A DNA stretch of 64,000 nt from Sutcliffiella horikoshii (GCF_021991925.1 NZ_RXZI01000001.1:496001-560000); one strand, 5' to 3'; counted from the stretch's first letter, positions 1 to 10,191 are shown. The notes: a model not told the origin generated them from the letters alone. A program made the numbers and translations.

Positions 1-731
1 TCGATTTTCCGGACTCTGTCATCGAACTTTTTGAAGGGTATCTCGGTCAGCCGCACGGAGGGTTCCCTGAAGACCTTCAAAGGGTCATCCTGAAAGGGAA
101 GTCACCGATAACCGTTAGACCAGGTGAGCTGTTGGACGATGTGAATTTTGAAGAGATTCGTGAGAAGCTTTTCGAAACACTTAATCGACAAGTGACAAGC
201 CATGAGATGATTGCTTATGCGCTTTATCCGAAGGTATTTCTTGATTATCAGAAAAAATATGAACAATACGGAAATGTATCCGTTCTGGACACGCCGACCT
301 TCTTCTTCGGTATGAGATTAGGAGAAGAAATTCAAGTTGAAATTGAACAAGGAAAAACCTTGATGGTGAAGCTTGTCTCAATTGGCCAACCACAAAAAGA
401 TGGCACCCGCGTTGTCTACTTTGAATTAAATGGACAACCTCGTGAAGTGAACATCAAAGACGAGAGTGTTAAATCGGATGTTGTGTCCAAGCCTAAAATG
501 GATGCAACAAACCCTACACATATTGGAGCAACCATGCCTGGAACCGTCATAAAGGTTCTCGTGGAAAAAGGTGAGAAAGTGTCCAAAGGAGATCACTTGA
601 TGATCACCGAAGCCATGAAAATGGAAACGACTGTACAAGCGCCATTCAGCGGTACTGTAAAAGAAATTCACGCAGCGGCCGGTGAAGGCATAGCAACGGG
701 AGATCTATTGATTGAGGTAGATAAAATTTAA
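1..731 (+). CDS. pycA: Pyruvate carboxylase, C-terminal part (5' truncated by window)
   Basis: The reading frame is open from base 3 to the stop at 729-731, so only the last 242 residues are present. They cover the end of the carboxyltransferase/tetramerisation region and the biotin carboxyl carrier domain. The biotinylation motif EAMKME is visible, with its lysine about 37 residues before the C terminus. Pyruvate carboxylase converts pyruvate, bicarbonate and ATP to oxaloacetate in the cytosol. Its position directly before the cta genes is the B. subtilis order. A strong terminator follows. The identification rests on the biotin domain and on synteny. Confidence 0.95.
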   Translation, partial: DFPDSVIELFEGYLGQPHGGFPEDLQRVILKGKSPITVRPGELLDDVNFEEIREKLFETLNRQVTSHEMIAYALYPKVFLDYQKKYEQYGNVSVLDTPTFFFGMRLGEEIQVEIEQGKTLMVKLVSIGQPQKDGTRVVYFELNGQPREVNIKDESVKSDVVSKPKMDATNPTHIGATMPGTVIKVLVEKGEKVSKGDHLMITEAMKMETTVQAPFSGTVKEIHAAAGEGIATGDLLIEVDKI

Positions 732-753
732 GAATTGAATACTACTGCTTGCA

Positions 754-788
754 AACCCGAGAGTGATCCTGTCTCTCGGGTTTTATTA
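754..788 (+). terminator. Intrinsic terminator after pycA
   Basis: An 8-bp perfect stem (756-763 CCCGAGAG with 773-780 CTCTCGGG) is followed directly by TTTTATT. Confidence 0.9.
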
Positions 789-876
789 TTTTTATATAAG
801 GCTTGTTTTCCTCAGCCCATCTAAACTTTTCTTTATACCAATGCGCCACTATAATAATGGACGAGGTGACGTACTA

Positions 877-2304
877 ATGACTTTATCTGTGATGTGGTTT
901 CGAAGGGATTTCCGGCTACAGGACAACACAGCTTTATACCACGCGGTAAAGGAAGCGCAACATAGAAAAGAACTTATATTGTTTATGTACCATCTAGACC
1001 CGAAATTCACCAGCAAGGATACACCGAATCATCGGTTCTTCTTTACTGCCTTACAAGAATTCATTAAGCATGGTGAAGCAAAGGGAATCTTTGTCCACGT
1101 ATTAGAAGGGACCTGGAAAGATGCTTTTTTAAAATTATTAAATCATTTTCCCGACATGACTTCTTTATATTTAAATAAGGACGAAGTAGGAGAAGGGTAT
1201 AAAAGGGATAAAGAGATTGAGAGATTTTTATGTCAAAAGAATATTAGGGTTCATTCTTATGATGATTACAACATTCATCATGCGGATGAAGTGAAGAAGG
1301 CGGACAACAGCATTTATAAAATATTTACACCTTATTTTAAAAAATGGAACTCTCTCCCTAAAAAGGATCCTGTAACTGTTAATGAAGAAACTATAAAAAA
1401 TATCTCGGTCAAAGATGATGGGTTGTATAACGAAGGCCTAGAAAGTTTATCCAAGATAGCTAAAAGGTTGCCTGCACAAGAGGATAATCCACAGGAAGAA
1501 CAAGCATTCAAGCTGCTTCAAAGCTTTCTAAAGGACAAGGTTGATCATTACGACCGGTTAAGGGACCTGCCTGCAGCAAATGGAACTTCTAAACTGTCTG
1601 TATTTTTAAGGACAGGTGCCATTTCTGCCCGGACCATCCTCTATTATATCCAGGAAAAACAACTGACGTCTTACAGCACTGGGATGGATACATTTGTGAA
1701 AGAACTCGCCTGGCGTGACTTTTACAATATGATTTATCATCATTATCCTAATAGTAAATCGCAAGAAATCGATGAGAAATATCATCAGCTTGATTGGAGT
1801 ATGGATGAAAACCTCCTCCAAAAGTGGAAAGAGGGAAACACGGGCTTTCCGATAGTTGATGCAGGAATGAGACAATTGAAGCAGGAGGGTTGGATGCAAA
1901 ACCGGATCAGAATGATTACCGCTTCTTTTCTCACGAAAGATTTACTGATGGATTGGAGGTTCGGGGAATTATATTTTGAGGAGATGCTGCATGATTATGA
2001 TGAGTCGTCCAATATCGGAGGCTGGCAATGGGCTGCATCAGTTGGAACGGATGCAGTGCCATATTTTCGGATTTTTAATCCAATCACCCAGTCAAAACGG
2101 TTTGATCCTAGAGGAGAGTATATCAGAAAATACGTTCCTGAAATGAGTGGAGTCCCGGAAGCATTCATACATGAACCATGGAAAATGAGTGACCAAGATC
2201 AAGAAAAAGCAAATTGCATCATTGGCAAGGATTACCCAGAACCTATTGTGGACCATAGTCTGCAAAGAAAAAGGGCGATTCAAATGTTTAAAAATTTAAC
2301 CTGA
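877..2304 (+). CDS. phr: Deoxyribodipyrimidine photo-lyase (CPD photolyase)
   Basis: Light-driven, FAD-dependent repair of cyclobutane pyrimidine dimers. The protein is 475 aa, normal for class I photolyases. It has an N-terminal Rossmann antenna-binding domain (residues 1-130, starting MTLSVMWFRRDFRLQDN). The FAD domain shows TSKLSVFLRTG (about 238), ELAWRDFY (about 275), GWMQNRIRM and GGWQWAASVGTDA (about 381). The ORF opens 114 bases upstream, but the ATG at 877 is preceded by GAGGTGA (863-869) at good spacing and gives the family N terminus. It stands alone between two terminators. Photolyase is patchily distributed in Bacillaceae, so this may be an accessory gene inserted between pycA and ctaA. 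Confidence 0.93.
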   Translation: MTLSVMWFRRDFRLQDNTALYHAVKEAQHRKELILFMYHLDPKFTSKDTPNHRFFFTALQEFIKHGEAKGIFVHVLEGTWKDAFLKLLNHFPDMTSLYLNKDEVGEGYKRDKEIERFLCQKNIRVHSYDDYNIHHADEVKKADNSIYKIFTPYFKKWNSLPKKDPVTVNEETIKNISVKDDGLYNEGLESLSKIAKRLPAQEDNPQEEQAFKLLQSFLKDKVDHYDRLRDLPAANGTSKLSVFLRTGAISARTILYYIQEKQLTSYSTGMDTFVKELAWRDFYNMIYHHYPNSKSQEIDEKYHQLDWSMDENLLQKWKEGNTGFPIVDAGMRQLKQEGWMQNRIRMITASFLTKDLLMDWRFGELYFEEMLHDYDESSNIGGWQWAASVGTDAVPYFRIFNPITQSKRFDPRGEYIRKYVPEMSGVPEAFIHEPWKMSDQDQEKANCIIGKDYPEPIVDHSLQRKRAIQMFKNLT

Positions 2305-2460
2305 CCAAAGGGTAGTTCTAATCATTTAATAGGATAAGCAAATAGCAAGTTGATTGTAGTCGCAGTACTAAGACTGCTCCATGTAAGTCGCAGAATATGG
2401 AGATCCGTGGAGCTACAGGTAATACAATCATTCTGGTAATAGTTGCTTTACAAAGTTGAA

Positions 2461-2492
2461 AAAAGAGTGGGAATAAGCTCCCGCTCTTTTTT
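2461..2492. terminator. Bidirectional terminator between phr and ctaA
   Basis: Stem GAGTGGG (2465-2471) / CCCGCTC (2480-2486, one G-T pair) is flanked by an A-run on the left and a T-run on the right. It can therefore end transcripts from both convergent genes. The ctaA stop codon lies at its edge. Confidence 0.85.
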
Positions 2493-3429
2493 ACATTGAT
2501 TTTGTTGTGTCATTTCCCAATTTTATGCGATTGCTTTTATTTCGTGTCACAAGCATCAAGAAGTAACTTAGAACTCCAAATAAACAGGAGATGATAAGTG
2601 CATGAAGCAAGGCGACAAAGATATTAAGATTGGTTACGACAACTAGGGCGCCTGTTGTTGCTTGTAATAAAACCAGGATGGAACAGATCACCCAGCCGAA
2701 ATGAATAACAGGCTGGTGTTTGTATTTTTTTATGGCCAGGATGGTTACATAAACAATCCACACCACAATCAGTCCAGCGGCAGCACGGTGTCCCATTTGA
2801 ATCCATTCATGCATTTGGGTTGGAATTCCCAGTCCATTTCGTGTACAGCTTGGCCAACTTGGGCAAGCTAAACTTGCACCAACGTGTCTTACTAAGGCAC
2901 CACTATATACAACCATATAACAATAGACGATTATTCCGATAATATGGAAGGACATTCGGCGGTCTACAATCATCGTTTCTGCATCGAACTTCTTATCTAC
3001 TTCAAAAATCAGGAGGGTAAGAAGGAATACAGAAGCAAAGGACACTAAAGATATACCGAAGTGAAGTGCCAGCACTGCGGAGGATTGTCCCCACATAACA
3101 GCTGCAGCACCAATTAGTGCCTGTAAGATTAAAACCAGAAACGATAATAGTGCCAAGAATTTTGTTTCTCTTTTATGTCCGATGGTTCTCCATGCCCAGA
3201 TTGCAAGTGTCAATACCATAAGAGCAGCAACACCGGAAACTAAACGGTGACTTAACTCCACTATTAGGGCAAAATCAATATTACTTGGAATAAGCTCACC
3301 ATGACAGAGAGGCCAAGATCTTCCACAGCCCATACCTGATCCAGTTTTTGTAACAAGTGCTCCCCCAATTAAAACAAATAGCATGACAATAGACGTGCAA
3401 ACGGCGAACCATTTCAATAATTTGTACAC
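2491..3429 (-). CDS. ctaA: Heme A synthase (COX15/CtaA family)
   Basis: Oxidises the C8 methyl of heme O to a formyl group, giving heme A for the caa3/aa3 oxidases. It is a 312-aa integral membrane protein with about eight hydrophobic helices. The paired extracellular cysteines typical of the Bacillus type are present (GCGRSWPLC near residue 30, LACPSWPSC in the second half), as are the helix histidines ([17 protein letters not shown]). The ORF opens at 3438, but AAGGTGA lies just upstream of the GTG at 3427-3429. That start gives MYKLLKWF, matching the family. It is divergent from ctaB, as in B. subtilis. Confidence 0.93.
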   Translation of the reverse strand: MYKLLKWFAVCTSIVMLFVLIGGALVTKTGSGMGCGRSWPLCHGELIPSNIDFALIVELSHRLVSGVAALMVLTLAIWAWRTIGHKRETKFLALLSFLVLILQALIGAAAVMWGQSSAVLALHFGISLVSFASVFLLTLLIFEVDKKFDAETMIVDRRMSFHIIGIIVYCYMVVYSGALVRHVGASLACPSWPSCTRNGLGIPTQMHEWIQMGHRAAAGLIVVWIVYVTILAIKKYKHQPVIHFGWVICSILVLLQATTGALVVVTNLNIFVALLHALIISCLFGVLSYFLMLVTRNKSNRIKLGNDTTKSM

Positions 3430-3921
3430 TAGATTCACCTTCTTAGAAAGAATTTCTATCTCCCTTATATAAAAAAAAGAGTAAAAATGTTAAAATAGTA
3501 AACGTCCTCCCAATACTACACAATCTGACGGTAATTGACAACATCCCCGTGCAGTTATAAACGAGGAAATTATTATCGTGAAAAAGGTTGAATAATGGTG
3601 TGGAGTCTGCTAGAAATATATAAGGGAAGTGTGATAAAAGCTTATTCACCAATGTGAACAGCTTCAACAAATCTTATTATATACCGTTTTATAAAGTGCG
3701 GGTGCTATTCTTTCTAGGTGACACAAATTAGTCATATTTTCTTCAAATATAATTCACAATGTATTTAGCAAATATGATTTAATATACAGAGAGAATGTAA
3801 CGTAAGCACCTGTTGCTTCATACATGCAAAGAACTGCTTTTAAACTGCGGTGGTGAAAACGCATTCACTTCACCCTTTCTAAAGTGGAAAGTTTGCATTC
3901 AGGTTCAAAGGAGGAATATAA
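3430..3921. other. Divergent ctaA-ctaB regulatory region (492 bp, no gene)
   Basis: No credible ORF is present; a 75-codon minus-strand frame at 3443-3670 lacks family resemblance. The region holds the ctaA promoter above. At 3752-3760 the minus strand reads ATTGTGAAT, one base from the TTTGTGAAT-type ResD box known at the B. subtilis ctaA-ctaB locus. That makes ResD control plausible but unproven. The ctaB leader from about 3840 contains a small GGTGAA/TTCACC dyad without a T-tract. Confidence 0.4.
3513..3541 (-). promoter_or_regulatory. Candidate sigma-A promoter of ctaA
   Basis: Read on the minus strand: TTGTCA (3536-3541), 17-bp spacer, TAGTAT (3513-3518), about 85 bases upstream of the ctaA start. 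Confidence 0.5.
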
Positions 3922-4863
3922 ATGGCAGATTTGAGGACTTTGGACCAAGCGCCTGCTTCATTATCAGATGAACGTCCTCAAGGTATGGAAGTTGCTCCTT
4001 CTAAATGGAAAGACTTCTTAGCGCTAATAAAAATTGGGATCGTTAATTCCAATTTCATCACTACGTTTACCGGCCTCTGGTTAGCCATATATTTTACCCA
4101 GACAGATGGTTTTATCGCTAATTTGGATATCGTGTTCCTTACAATGATTGGCTCATCTCTTGTTGTAGCAGGTTCCTGTAGTTTAAATAACTATATAGAC
4201 CGGGATATCGATCATCTAATGACGAGAACAAAAAACCGACCGACTGTAACTGGTAGGATGGACCCAAAAGGGGCACTTTACCTCGGACTGATCCTTACAG
4301 CTGTCGGTACGGTAGTATTGGCTTTTACTACGATTATGGCTGCTGTAATCGGACTTATTGGGGCTTTCACCTATGTGGTTTTATATACAATGTGGTCTAA
4401 AAGGAAAAACACCCTTAACACGGTCATCGGAAGTATATCAGGAGCGGTTCCGCCTCTGATTGGATGGGCAGCTGTCGATCCGAGCCTTTCCTTGATCGCA
4501 TGGATATTATTTTTCATCATGTTTGTATGGCAGATTCCGCATTTCCTTGCCATTGCGATTAGAAGGTGTGAAGAATATCGGAATGCTGGCATCCCGATGC
4601 TACCTGTTGTGCATGGCTTTGATATTACTAGAAGGCAAATGCTTGTGTGGGTTGCCTGTCTGTTGCCACTTCCTTTCTGGCTTTTCGACCTGGGAGGGGC
4701 ATTGATCATCTTGGCAACTTTATTGAATCTGGGCTGGCTTGCTTTAAGCATAGCTGGATTTAAGATGAAAGATGGAATGAAATGGGCAACGCTGATGTTT
4801 GTCTACTCGTTGAATTATTTGACCATTCTTTTTGTCTCTATGATTATTGTGACAATCTTTTAA
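3922..4863 (+). CDS. ctaB: Protoheme IX farnesyltransferase (heme O synthase)
   Basis: Transfers the farnesyl group of farnesyl-PP to the heme B vinyl, making heme O, the substrate of CtaA. UbiA-family membrane protein of 313 aa with about nine helices. The prenyl-diphosphate motif [15 protein letters not shown] lies near residue 90, and the second aspartate-containing loop follows the [19 protein letters not shown] segment. The start ATG has an excellent site AAAGGAGG (3909-3916). The order ctaB-ctaC is standard, and a weak terminator separates it from ctaC here. Confidence 0.95.
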   Translation: MADLRTLDQAPASLSDERPQGMEVAPSKWKDFLALIKIGIVNSNFITTFTGLWLAIYFTQTDGFIANLDIVFLTMIGSSLVVAGSCSLNNYIDRDIDHLMTRTKNRPTVTGRMDPKGALYLGLILTAVGTVVLAFTTIMAAVIGLIGAFTYVVLYTMWSKRKNTLNTVIGSISGAVPPLIGWAAVDPSLSLIAWILFFIMFVWQIPHFLAIAIRRCEEYRNAGIPMLPVVHGFDITRRQMLVWVACLLPLPFWLFDLGGALIILATLLNLGWLALSIAGFKMKDGMKWATLMFVYSLNYLTILFVSMIIVTIF

Positions 4864-4887
4864 TCAGGTAAAAATGAAGAAATGAAC

Positions 4888-4926
4888 ATGACAGCTATTG
4901 CTTACTTAGAGTGGCTGTCTGTTTTC
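4888..4926 (+). terminator. Probable terminator after ctaB
   Basis: GACAGC (4890-4895) pairs with GCTGTC (4914-4919), followed by TGTTTT. The loop is long, so strength is uncertain. Confidence 0.5.
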
Positions 4927-5145
4927 ACGCTATTCCCTCAAATTTAAAGGGTGAAATAACGCAAGCTGTGGTATAGTAATCATTGAGTGCGAATTTTGTC
5001 TATTGAGGTGAAAGCATGTGAAGGTCCGGTGACGAATCGGATCTACATCTAACTTCGTGATTAGATTCTTTCTAAAAGCTTTGAAGGAATTTATCAATAC
5101 ATTCTACTTCACTCACTAAATATGAAAGAGGGGTTTGATTAGGCT

Positions 5146-6210
5146 ATGAAGAAATGGCTACCTAATTGGCGTATAGTATCACTTTTCAGTGTAATGGCGC
5201 TATTCTTATCAGGCTGTGGTAAACCATTCTTATCTGCACTTCAGCCGGTAGGTGAAGTGGCAGATATGCAAAAATCACTGATTTTGTTAAGCACAGCAAT
5301 TATGACTCTTGTAGTAGTTGTGGTTTCTATTATCTTCATTTACGTTGTAGTAAAATTCCGTCAGCGTAAAGGCGATAAAGAAATTATTCCAAAGCAAGTG
5401 GAGGGAAGCCACAAGCTTGAAATCACCTGGACTGTTATTCCGATTTTATTACTATTAATCTTAGCAGTTCCAACTGTATCTTACACTTTCCACCTAGCTG
5501 ATGTAAGCAAAATGGATGAGGAAGATACGGATGCACTTGTAGTAAATGTTACGGCACATCTATACTGGTGGGAGTTTGAATACCCAGAGTATGGAGTGGT
5601 GACAAGTCAAGATTTATATGTTCCAACAGATGAGAATATTTACTTCAACTTGGAAGCAAGTCAAGTAAAACACTCCTTCTGGATTCCTTCTGCTGGAGGG
5701 AAAATGGATACAAATACTGACAACACAAACCGATTCTGGTTAAACTTTGACTCAGAGCGTGTAGGACAGGCAGAAAACCTATTCCACGGAAAATGTGCCG
5801 AGTTATGCGGACCTTCCCATGCATTGATGGACTTCAAAGTTAAAACAATGCCTCGTGAAGAGTTTGATCAGTGGATTGAAGACATGCAAGGAACAGAGCA
5901 TGCAGCTGATGATACGGAACTTGCACAAGCTGGGGAAGAAATCTTCGCTCAAAGCTGTATTGCGTGTCACGCAATCGGAGCAGATCCTCAGGCCGATGCA
6001 AACGTAGGACCAAACTTAACAAACTTCGGAGATCGAACTAAGATCGCTGGTATCTTAGATCATACACCTGGAGAGTTGGAAAGATGGATTAAAGATCCTG
6101 AAGCAATCAAGCCTGGTAACCTGATGACAGGAAAATACGGGGACTTGAATCAGGAAGAAGTAGACGCTCTTGTTGAATACTTAATGTCATTAAAAGTAGA
6201 CGAAGAATAG
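5146..6210 (+). CDS. ctaC: Cytochrome caa3 oxidase subunit II with fused cytochrome c domain
   Basis: Electron-entry subunit of the caa3 terminal oxidase, 354 aa. A lipoprotein-type signal ends in LSGC. Two transmembrane helices precede the extracellular CuA cupredoxin domain. CuA ligands are visible: VKHSFWIP histidine, then HGKCAELCGPSHALM with two Cys, His and Met. A C-terminal class I cytochrome c follows, with CIACH near residue 270 and a likely axial Met in NLMTGKYG near 325. It is the first gene of ctaCDEF. The lipobox, CuA and heme motifs are all intact. Confidence 0.97.
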   Translation: MKKWLPNWRIVSLFSVMALFLSGCGKPFLSALQPVGEVADMQKSLILLSTAIMTLVVVVVSIIFIYVVVKFRQRKGDKEIIPKQVEGSHKLEITWTVIPILLLLILAVPTVSYTFHLADVSKMDEEDTDALVVNVTAHLYWWEFEYPEYGVVTSQDLYVPTDENIYFNLEASQVKHSFWIPSAGGKMDTNTDNTNRFWLNFDSERVGQAENLFHGKCAELCGPSHALMDFKVKTMPREEFDQWIEDMQGTEHAADDTELAQAGEEIFAQSCIACHAIGADPQADANVGPNLTNFGDRTKIAGILDHTPGELERWIKDPEAIKPGNLMTGKYGDLNQEEVDALVEYLMSLKVDEE

Positions 6211-6235
6211 ATTTTTAAGAAAGGGAGGTTACATT

Positions 6236-8119
6236 GTGAGTACGTTAGCACAGAAAAAAGGCTTTGGCGCAACGGTTTGGGACTACCTGACAACGGTTGA
6301 CCATAAGAAAATCGCCATCCTTTACCTTATTGCCGGCGGATTCTTCTTTATCGTTGGTGGCCTGGAAGCGATGTTCATTCGTATCCAATTGGCTGTACCT
6401 AATAATGATTTTTTAGCTGCTGGCCTTTATAATGAAATACTTACTATGCACGGAACAACAATGATTTTCCTGGCAGCGATGCCATTATTGTTCGCGTTCA
6501 TGAACGCAGCTGTTCCTTTACAAATCGGAGCACGTGACGTTGCATTCCCATTTATCAACGCATTAGGATTTTGGTTATTCTTCTTTGGAGGAGTTTTTCT
6601 TAACCTTAGTTGGTTTATTGGTGTTGATGGCCCTGGTGCTCCTGATGCTGGGTGGACGTCTTATGCGTCACTTTCCCTTGCATCTGAGGGGTCTGGTATC
6701 GACTTTTACGCATTAGGACTCCAGATATCGGGTATTGGTACTCTAATCGGGGGAATCAACTTCCTTGTTACAATCATCAATATGCGTGCACCTGGTATGA
6801 CATATATGCGTATGCCATTATTCACATGGTCCACATTTGTAGCATCTGCATTAATTCTTTTTGCTTTCCCTCCATTAACTGTAGGGTTGGCACTGTTAAT
6901 GTTCGACCGTCTATTCGGTACAGCATTCTTTGATCCGAACCTAGGTGGTAACACAGTAATCTGGGAACATCTATTCTGGATTTTTGGACATCCTGAGGTA
7001 TACATATTGATCTTACCTGCATTCGGTATTTTCTCTGATGTATTCTCAACTTTCTCCAAGAAACGCTTATTCGGATACTCTTCCATGGTATTCGCAACAG
7101 TACTAATCGGTTTCTTAGGATTCATGGTATGGGCTCACCACATGTTCACAACCGGTCTTGGACCAATTGCGAACGCGATCTTTGCGGTAGCTACAATGGC
7201 AATTGCCGTACCAACAGGTATCAAAATCTTTAACTGGATGTTCACCATGTGGGGCGGACAGTTACAAATCAATACTGCCATGCTTTGGTCTGTAGCATTC
7301 ATTCCTACTTTCGTACTTGGTGGGGTTACAGGGGTTATGTTAGCTTCAGCAGCTGCTGATTATCAGTACCATGATTCCTACTTTGTAGTAGCCCACTTCC
7401 ACTATGTAATCGTTGGTGGGGTAGTGTTCGGTCTATTTGCTGGACTTCACTACTGGTGGCCGAAGATTTTTGGTAAGATTTTAGATGAGAAGCTAGGAAA
7501 GATCACGTTTTGGTTGTTCTTCTTCGGTTTCCATTTAACTTTCTTCATCCAGCATTTCCTTGGCCTAATGGGTATGCCACGTCGTGTATTTACATTCGGT
7601 AAGGATTTAGGATGGGATCTTGCCAACCTTATCAGTTCCGTGGGAGCAATTTTCATGGCACTTGCAACAGTTGTATTGTTCATTAATATCGTAAAAACTT
7701 CTTTAAGCAAGCAAACAGTTGCTGGGGATGCTTGGGGTTATGGCCGTACGTTAGAATGGTCCATTCCTTCACCACCACCAGAGCACAACTTTACACAAAC
7801 TCCGCTTGTTCGTGGACTTGATCCTTTATGGGTTGAGAAGATGGAAGGCAAAAAAGGCATGACGCCTGCAGAACCAATTGGTGATATTCACATGCCTAAC
7901 GGTTCCATTCTTCCTTTTATCATTTCATTTGGATTGTTCATTGCAGCATTCGGTGTACTATTCAAGAATGAATACGCTTGGGGTATCCCGGTAATGATCA
8001 TTGGATTGTTAGTAACATTTGGTGCCATGTTCTTCCGTTCTATAATCGACGATCATGGATATCATATTCATAAAGAGGATCTTCTTGGTGAAGATGAGGA
8101 CAAGGGGGCGAAGCTATAA
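6236..8119 (+). CDS. ctaD: Cytochrome caa3 oxidase subunit I
   Basis: Catalytic heme-copper subunit that reduces O2 and pumps protons at heme a and the heme a3-CuB site. 627 aa with at least 12 helices. Ligand motifs are visible: MHGTTMIF (heme a His), HPEVYILILP (CuB His with the cross-linking Tyr), WAHHMF (CuB His pair) and HFHYVIVGG (heme a3 and a His). It starts with GTG at 6236 behind AAGGGAGG (6220-6227). It overlaps ctaE by one base in TAATG, implying translational coupling. Confidence 0.97.
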   Translation: MSTLAQKKGFGATVWDYLTTVDHKKIAILYLIAGGFFFIVGGLEAMFIRIQLAVPNNDFLAAGLYNEILTMHGTTMIFLAAMPLLFAFMNAAVPLQIGARDVAFPFINALGFWLFFFGGVFLNLSWFIGVDGPGAPDAGWTSYASLSLASEGSGIDFYALGLQISGIGTLIGGINFLVTIINMRAPGMTYMRMPLFTWSTFVASALILFAFPPLTVGLALLMFDRLFGTAFFDPNLGGNTVIWEHLFWIFGHPEVYILILPAFGIFSDVFSTFSKKRLFGYSSMVFATVLIGFLGFMVWAHHMFTTGLGPIANAIFAVATMAIAVPTGIKIFNWMFTMWGGQLQINTAMLWSVAFIPTFVLGGVTGVMLASAAADYQYHDSYFVVAHFHYVIVGGVVFGLFAGLHYWWPKIFGKILDEKLGKITFWLFFFGFHLTFFIQHFLGLMGMPRRVFTFGKDLGWDLANLISSVGAIFMALATVVLFINIVKTSLSKQTVAGDAWGYGRTLEWSIPSPPPEHNFTQTPLVRGLDPLWVEKMEGKKGMTPAEPIGDIHMPNGSILPFIISFGLFIAAFGVLFKNEYAWGIPVMIIGLLVTFGAMFFRSIIDDHGYHIHKEDLLGEDEDKGAKL

Positions 8120-8742
8120 TGCATACAGAAGAGAAATTAACAGCAGAAACTTTCCCAGCTTCGCCTGAAAAGGCAACCCTTGAAGGTAAAAACAAGTTCT
8201 TAGGTTTCTGGTTATTTCTAGGCGGAGAGACTGTTTTATTTGCTTCATTGTTTGCAACTTATTTAGCTCTTAGTGGACCAGATTCCATTGTTTCCGGTCC
8301 GGACCAAAAAGAATTATTTGACCTTGGGCTTGTATTTGCCGCAACGATGATTCTTTTGACAAGTTCTTTAACAAGTGTGTACGCTATGTACCACATGAAA
8401 AACTTTAACTTCAAAAAGATGCAATTATGGATGGGTATCACATGGCTCCTAGGATTAGCGTTCTTAATCCTAGAGATTTATGAGTTCAATCATTATATCC
8501 ATTTAGGCCATACGATTACTAGTAGTGCATTTGGATCTGCATTCTATGTATTAGTTGGTACTCACGGTGCCCACGTATTCTTCGGATTATTATGGATCGG
8601 TACACTTTTGATCCGTAACATGAGACGTGGATTGGATCTGTACAATGCTCCTAAGTTCTATGTAGCATCACTTTACTGGCACTTTATCGACGTTGTATGG
8701 TTATTCATCTTTACTGTAGTATATTTAATGGGATTGGTGTGA
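8119..8742 (+). CDS. ctaE: Cytochrome caa3 oxidase subunit III
   Basis: Non-catalytic membrane subunit that stabilises the oxidase. 207 aa with five predicted helices and the conserved GTHGAHVFFGLLWIG and YWHFIDVVWLFIF segments of the COX3 family. It starts inside the ctaD stop (TAATG) and is followed seven bases later by ctaF. All features match the compact B. subtilis-type subunit III. Confidence 0.97.
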   Translation: MHTEEKLTAETFPASPEKATLEGKNKFLGFWLFLGGETVLFASLFATYLALSGPDSIVSGPDQKELFDLGLVFAATMILLTSSLTSVYAMYHMKNFNFKKMQLWMGITWLLGLAFLILEIYEFNHYIHLGHTITSSAFGSAFYVLVGTHGAHVFFGLLWIGTLLIRNMRRGLDLYNAPKFYVASLYWHFIDVVWLFIFTVVYLMGLV

Positions 8743-8748
8743 TGACTG

Positions 8749-9081
8749 ATGGCAAATACTCAATCAAATACAGGTAACCCAAAAGTAGATTTAGAATACC
8801 GTCGTAAAAAGAATAAGGAAGAAATGAAATACCAAGTTGTTTCCTTCGTATTAATGATCTTCCTTACTCTACTTGCTTTCTTGGCGGTTGGTGCAGAGAT
8901 GTCCAAGTACTTTATCGTACCATTCATCATCTTGCTTGCAATCGTTCAGTGTATCTTCCAGCTTTACTATTTCATGCACATGAACCACAAAGGGCATGAA
9001 ACGCCAGCGTTGTTCTTATACTCTGGTTTGGCAGTTGGATTGATTACAATCTTAGCTTTCACGACTATCATTTGGTGGTAA
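8749..9081 (+). CDS. ctaF: Cytochrome caa3 oxidase subunit IV (CtaF/IVB)
   Basis: Small subunit of 110 aa with three hydrophobic helices and the family segment QLYYFMHMNHKGH. It is the last gene of ctaCDEF, with a strong terminator immediately after it. Subunit IV is thought to assist assembly or stability of the oxidase. Confidence 0.94.
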   Translation: MANTQSNTGNPKVDLEYRRKKNKEEMKYQVVSFVLMIFLTLLAFLAVGAEMSKYFIVPFIILLAIVQCIFQLYYFMHMNHKGHETPALFLYSGLAVGLITILAFTTIIWW

Positions 9082-9092
9082 TATCAAATGGA

Positions 9093-9121
9093 AAAGGCAG
9101 CCTCCATAGGCTGCCTTTTTG
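9093..9121 (+). terminator. Terminator of ctaCDEF
   Basis: A 9-bp perfect stem AGGCAGCCT / AGGCTGCCT with a four-base loop is followed by TTTTTGC. Confidence 0.93.
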
Positions 9122-9200
9122 CTTTGTTTAATAAACACACTTGAACCTTGTCTAAATAATGACACTTACTGTTTATGGAACCATCCTTTTTCACACTTCA

Positions 9201-9230
9201 TTGAATGGGCTTATCCTTGTATAGTATAAT
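9201..9230 (+). promoter_or_regulatory. Candidate sigma-A promoter of ctaG-ctaM
   Basis: TTGAAT (9201-9206), 18-bp spacer and consensus TATAAT (9225-9230) lie 53 bases before the ctaG start. This is consistent with ctaG being transcribed separately after the ctaF terminator. Confidence 0.55.
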
Positions 9231-9282
9231 ATGTATGTAAAGTGAAAGTGATGAAGCTTTAAAAAATTGAGGTGACAGCATA

Positions 9283-10191
9283 ATGATCGGCAACTTGGAT
9301 ATGTTTGGATTTCAAGCGTTATGGAGTCCATATTTATTGGCGACAACCATACTTATAACAATTCTGTATTTTTATATTACTGGAAAAGGACGACACCGCT
9401 TCAAGGATTCGGAAGAGATATCTAATAAGCAACGTGCATTTTTTCTAAGCAGTATGATCTTGTTCTACTTGGTAAAAGGTTCCCCGGTGGATCTGTTAAG
9501 CCATTTGATGCTTAGTGCACATATGACACAAATGGCCATACTCTATCTGGTAATACCTCCTATCTTGTTGATGGGAATGCCCGCATGGATATTAAGAAAA
9601 GTCATCAATCTACCGGTTGTTAAGCCGGTATTCAGATTTATCTCCAAGCCACTGATAGCATTATTGGTGTTTAATGTGCTTTTCTCTCTTTACCATATAC
9701 CTGTTGTATTTGATACAATAAAAGTCGACATGGTCTATCATACAACCTATACAACCGTTATGTTCGTTGGAGCATTTATCATGTGGTGGCCGCTTGTCAA
9801 TCCGCTACCTGAGGAGCAACGTTTATCCGGAATTAAAAAGATTGGATATATCATGGCTGACGGGATGCTGCTTACGCCTGCGTGTGCGCTGATCATTTTC
9901 GCGGATCAGCCTTTATATGCAACCTACTCAGAGATGACGGCTTGGCTTGCTGCGCTTGAATTGTGTGTGCCGGCGGGAACGTTGGCAGGCCTTGACCTTG
10001 GAGGCCCTGAGTTATTTAATGCGTTGCCACTGGTGGAAGATCAACAGCTCGGCGGTGTCATCATGAAGATCATTCAGGAAATCATGTATGGAAGCATACT
10101 TGCCTATGTTTTCTTTGGATGGGCCAGACGAGAGCGTGAAAAGGATGAAATGGATCTGAACAAGGCAATGCATCCAAAAGTAGCAGAATGA
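9283..10191 (+). CDS. ctaG: Cytochrome c oxidase assembly factor CtaG (caa3 type)
   Basis: A 302-aa polytopic membrane protein (about seven helices) needed in B. subtilis for formation of active cytochrome caa3, probably through copper delivery to the oxidase. Conserved family segments include SPVDLLSHLMLSAHMTQMAILYLVIPPILLMG, split here by helices, and MWWPLVNPLPE. The ribosome-binding site GAGGTGA precedes ATG 9283. ctaM follows 40 bases downstream, so both assembly factors are probably co-transcribed. Confidence 0.94.
   Translation: MIGNLDMFGFQALWSPYLLATTILITILYFYITGKGRHRFKDSEEISNKQRAFFLSSMILFYLVKGSPVDLLSHLMLSAHMTQMAILYLVIPPILLMGMPAWILRKVINLPVVKPVFRFISKPLIALLVFNVLFSLYHIPVVFDTIKVDMVYHTTYTTVMFVGAFIMWWPLVNPLPEEQRLSGIKKIGYIMADGMLLTPACALIIFADQPLYATYSEMTAWLAALELCVPAGTLAGLDLGGPELFNALPLVEDQQLGGVIMKIIQEIMYGSILAYVFFGWARREREKDEMDLNKAMHPKVAE

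Noticed and set aside
2340-2440. Possible decayed copy of the GC-rich dyad repeat between phr and ctaA
   Set aside because: Only TTGATTGTAGTCGCAG and a GACTGCTCC segment are suggestive; too diverged to call.
3443-3670. 75-codon minus-strand frame in the ctaA-ctaB gap
   Set aside because: Overlaps the ctaA promoter and leader; hydrophobic by AT-richness only.
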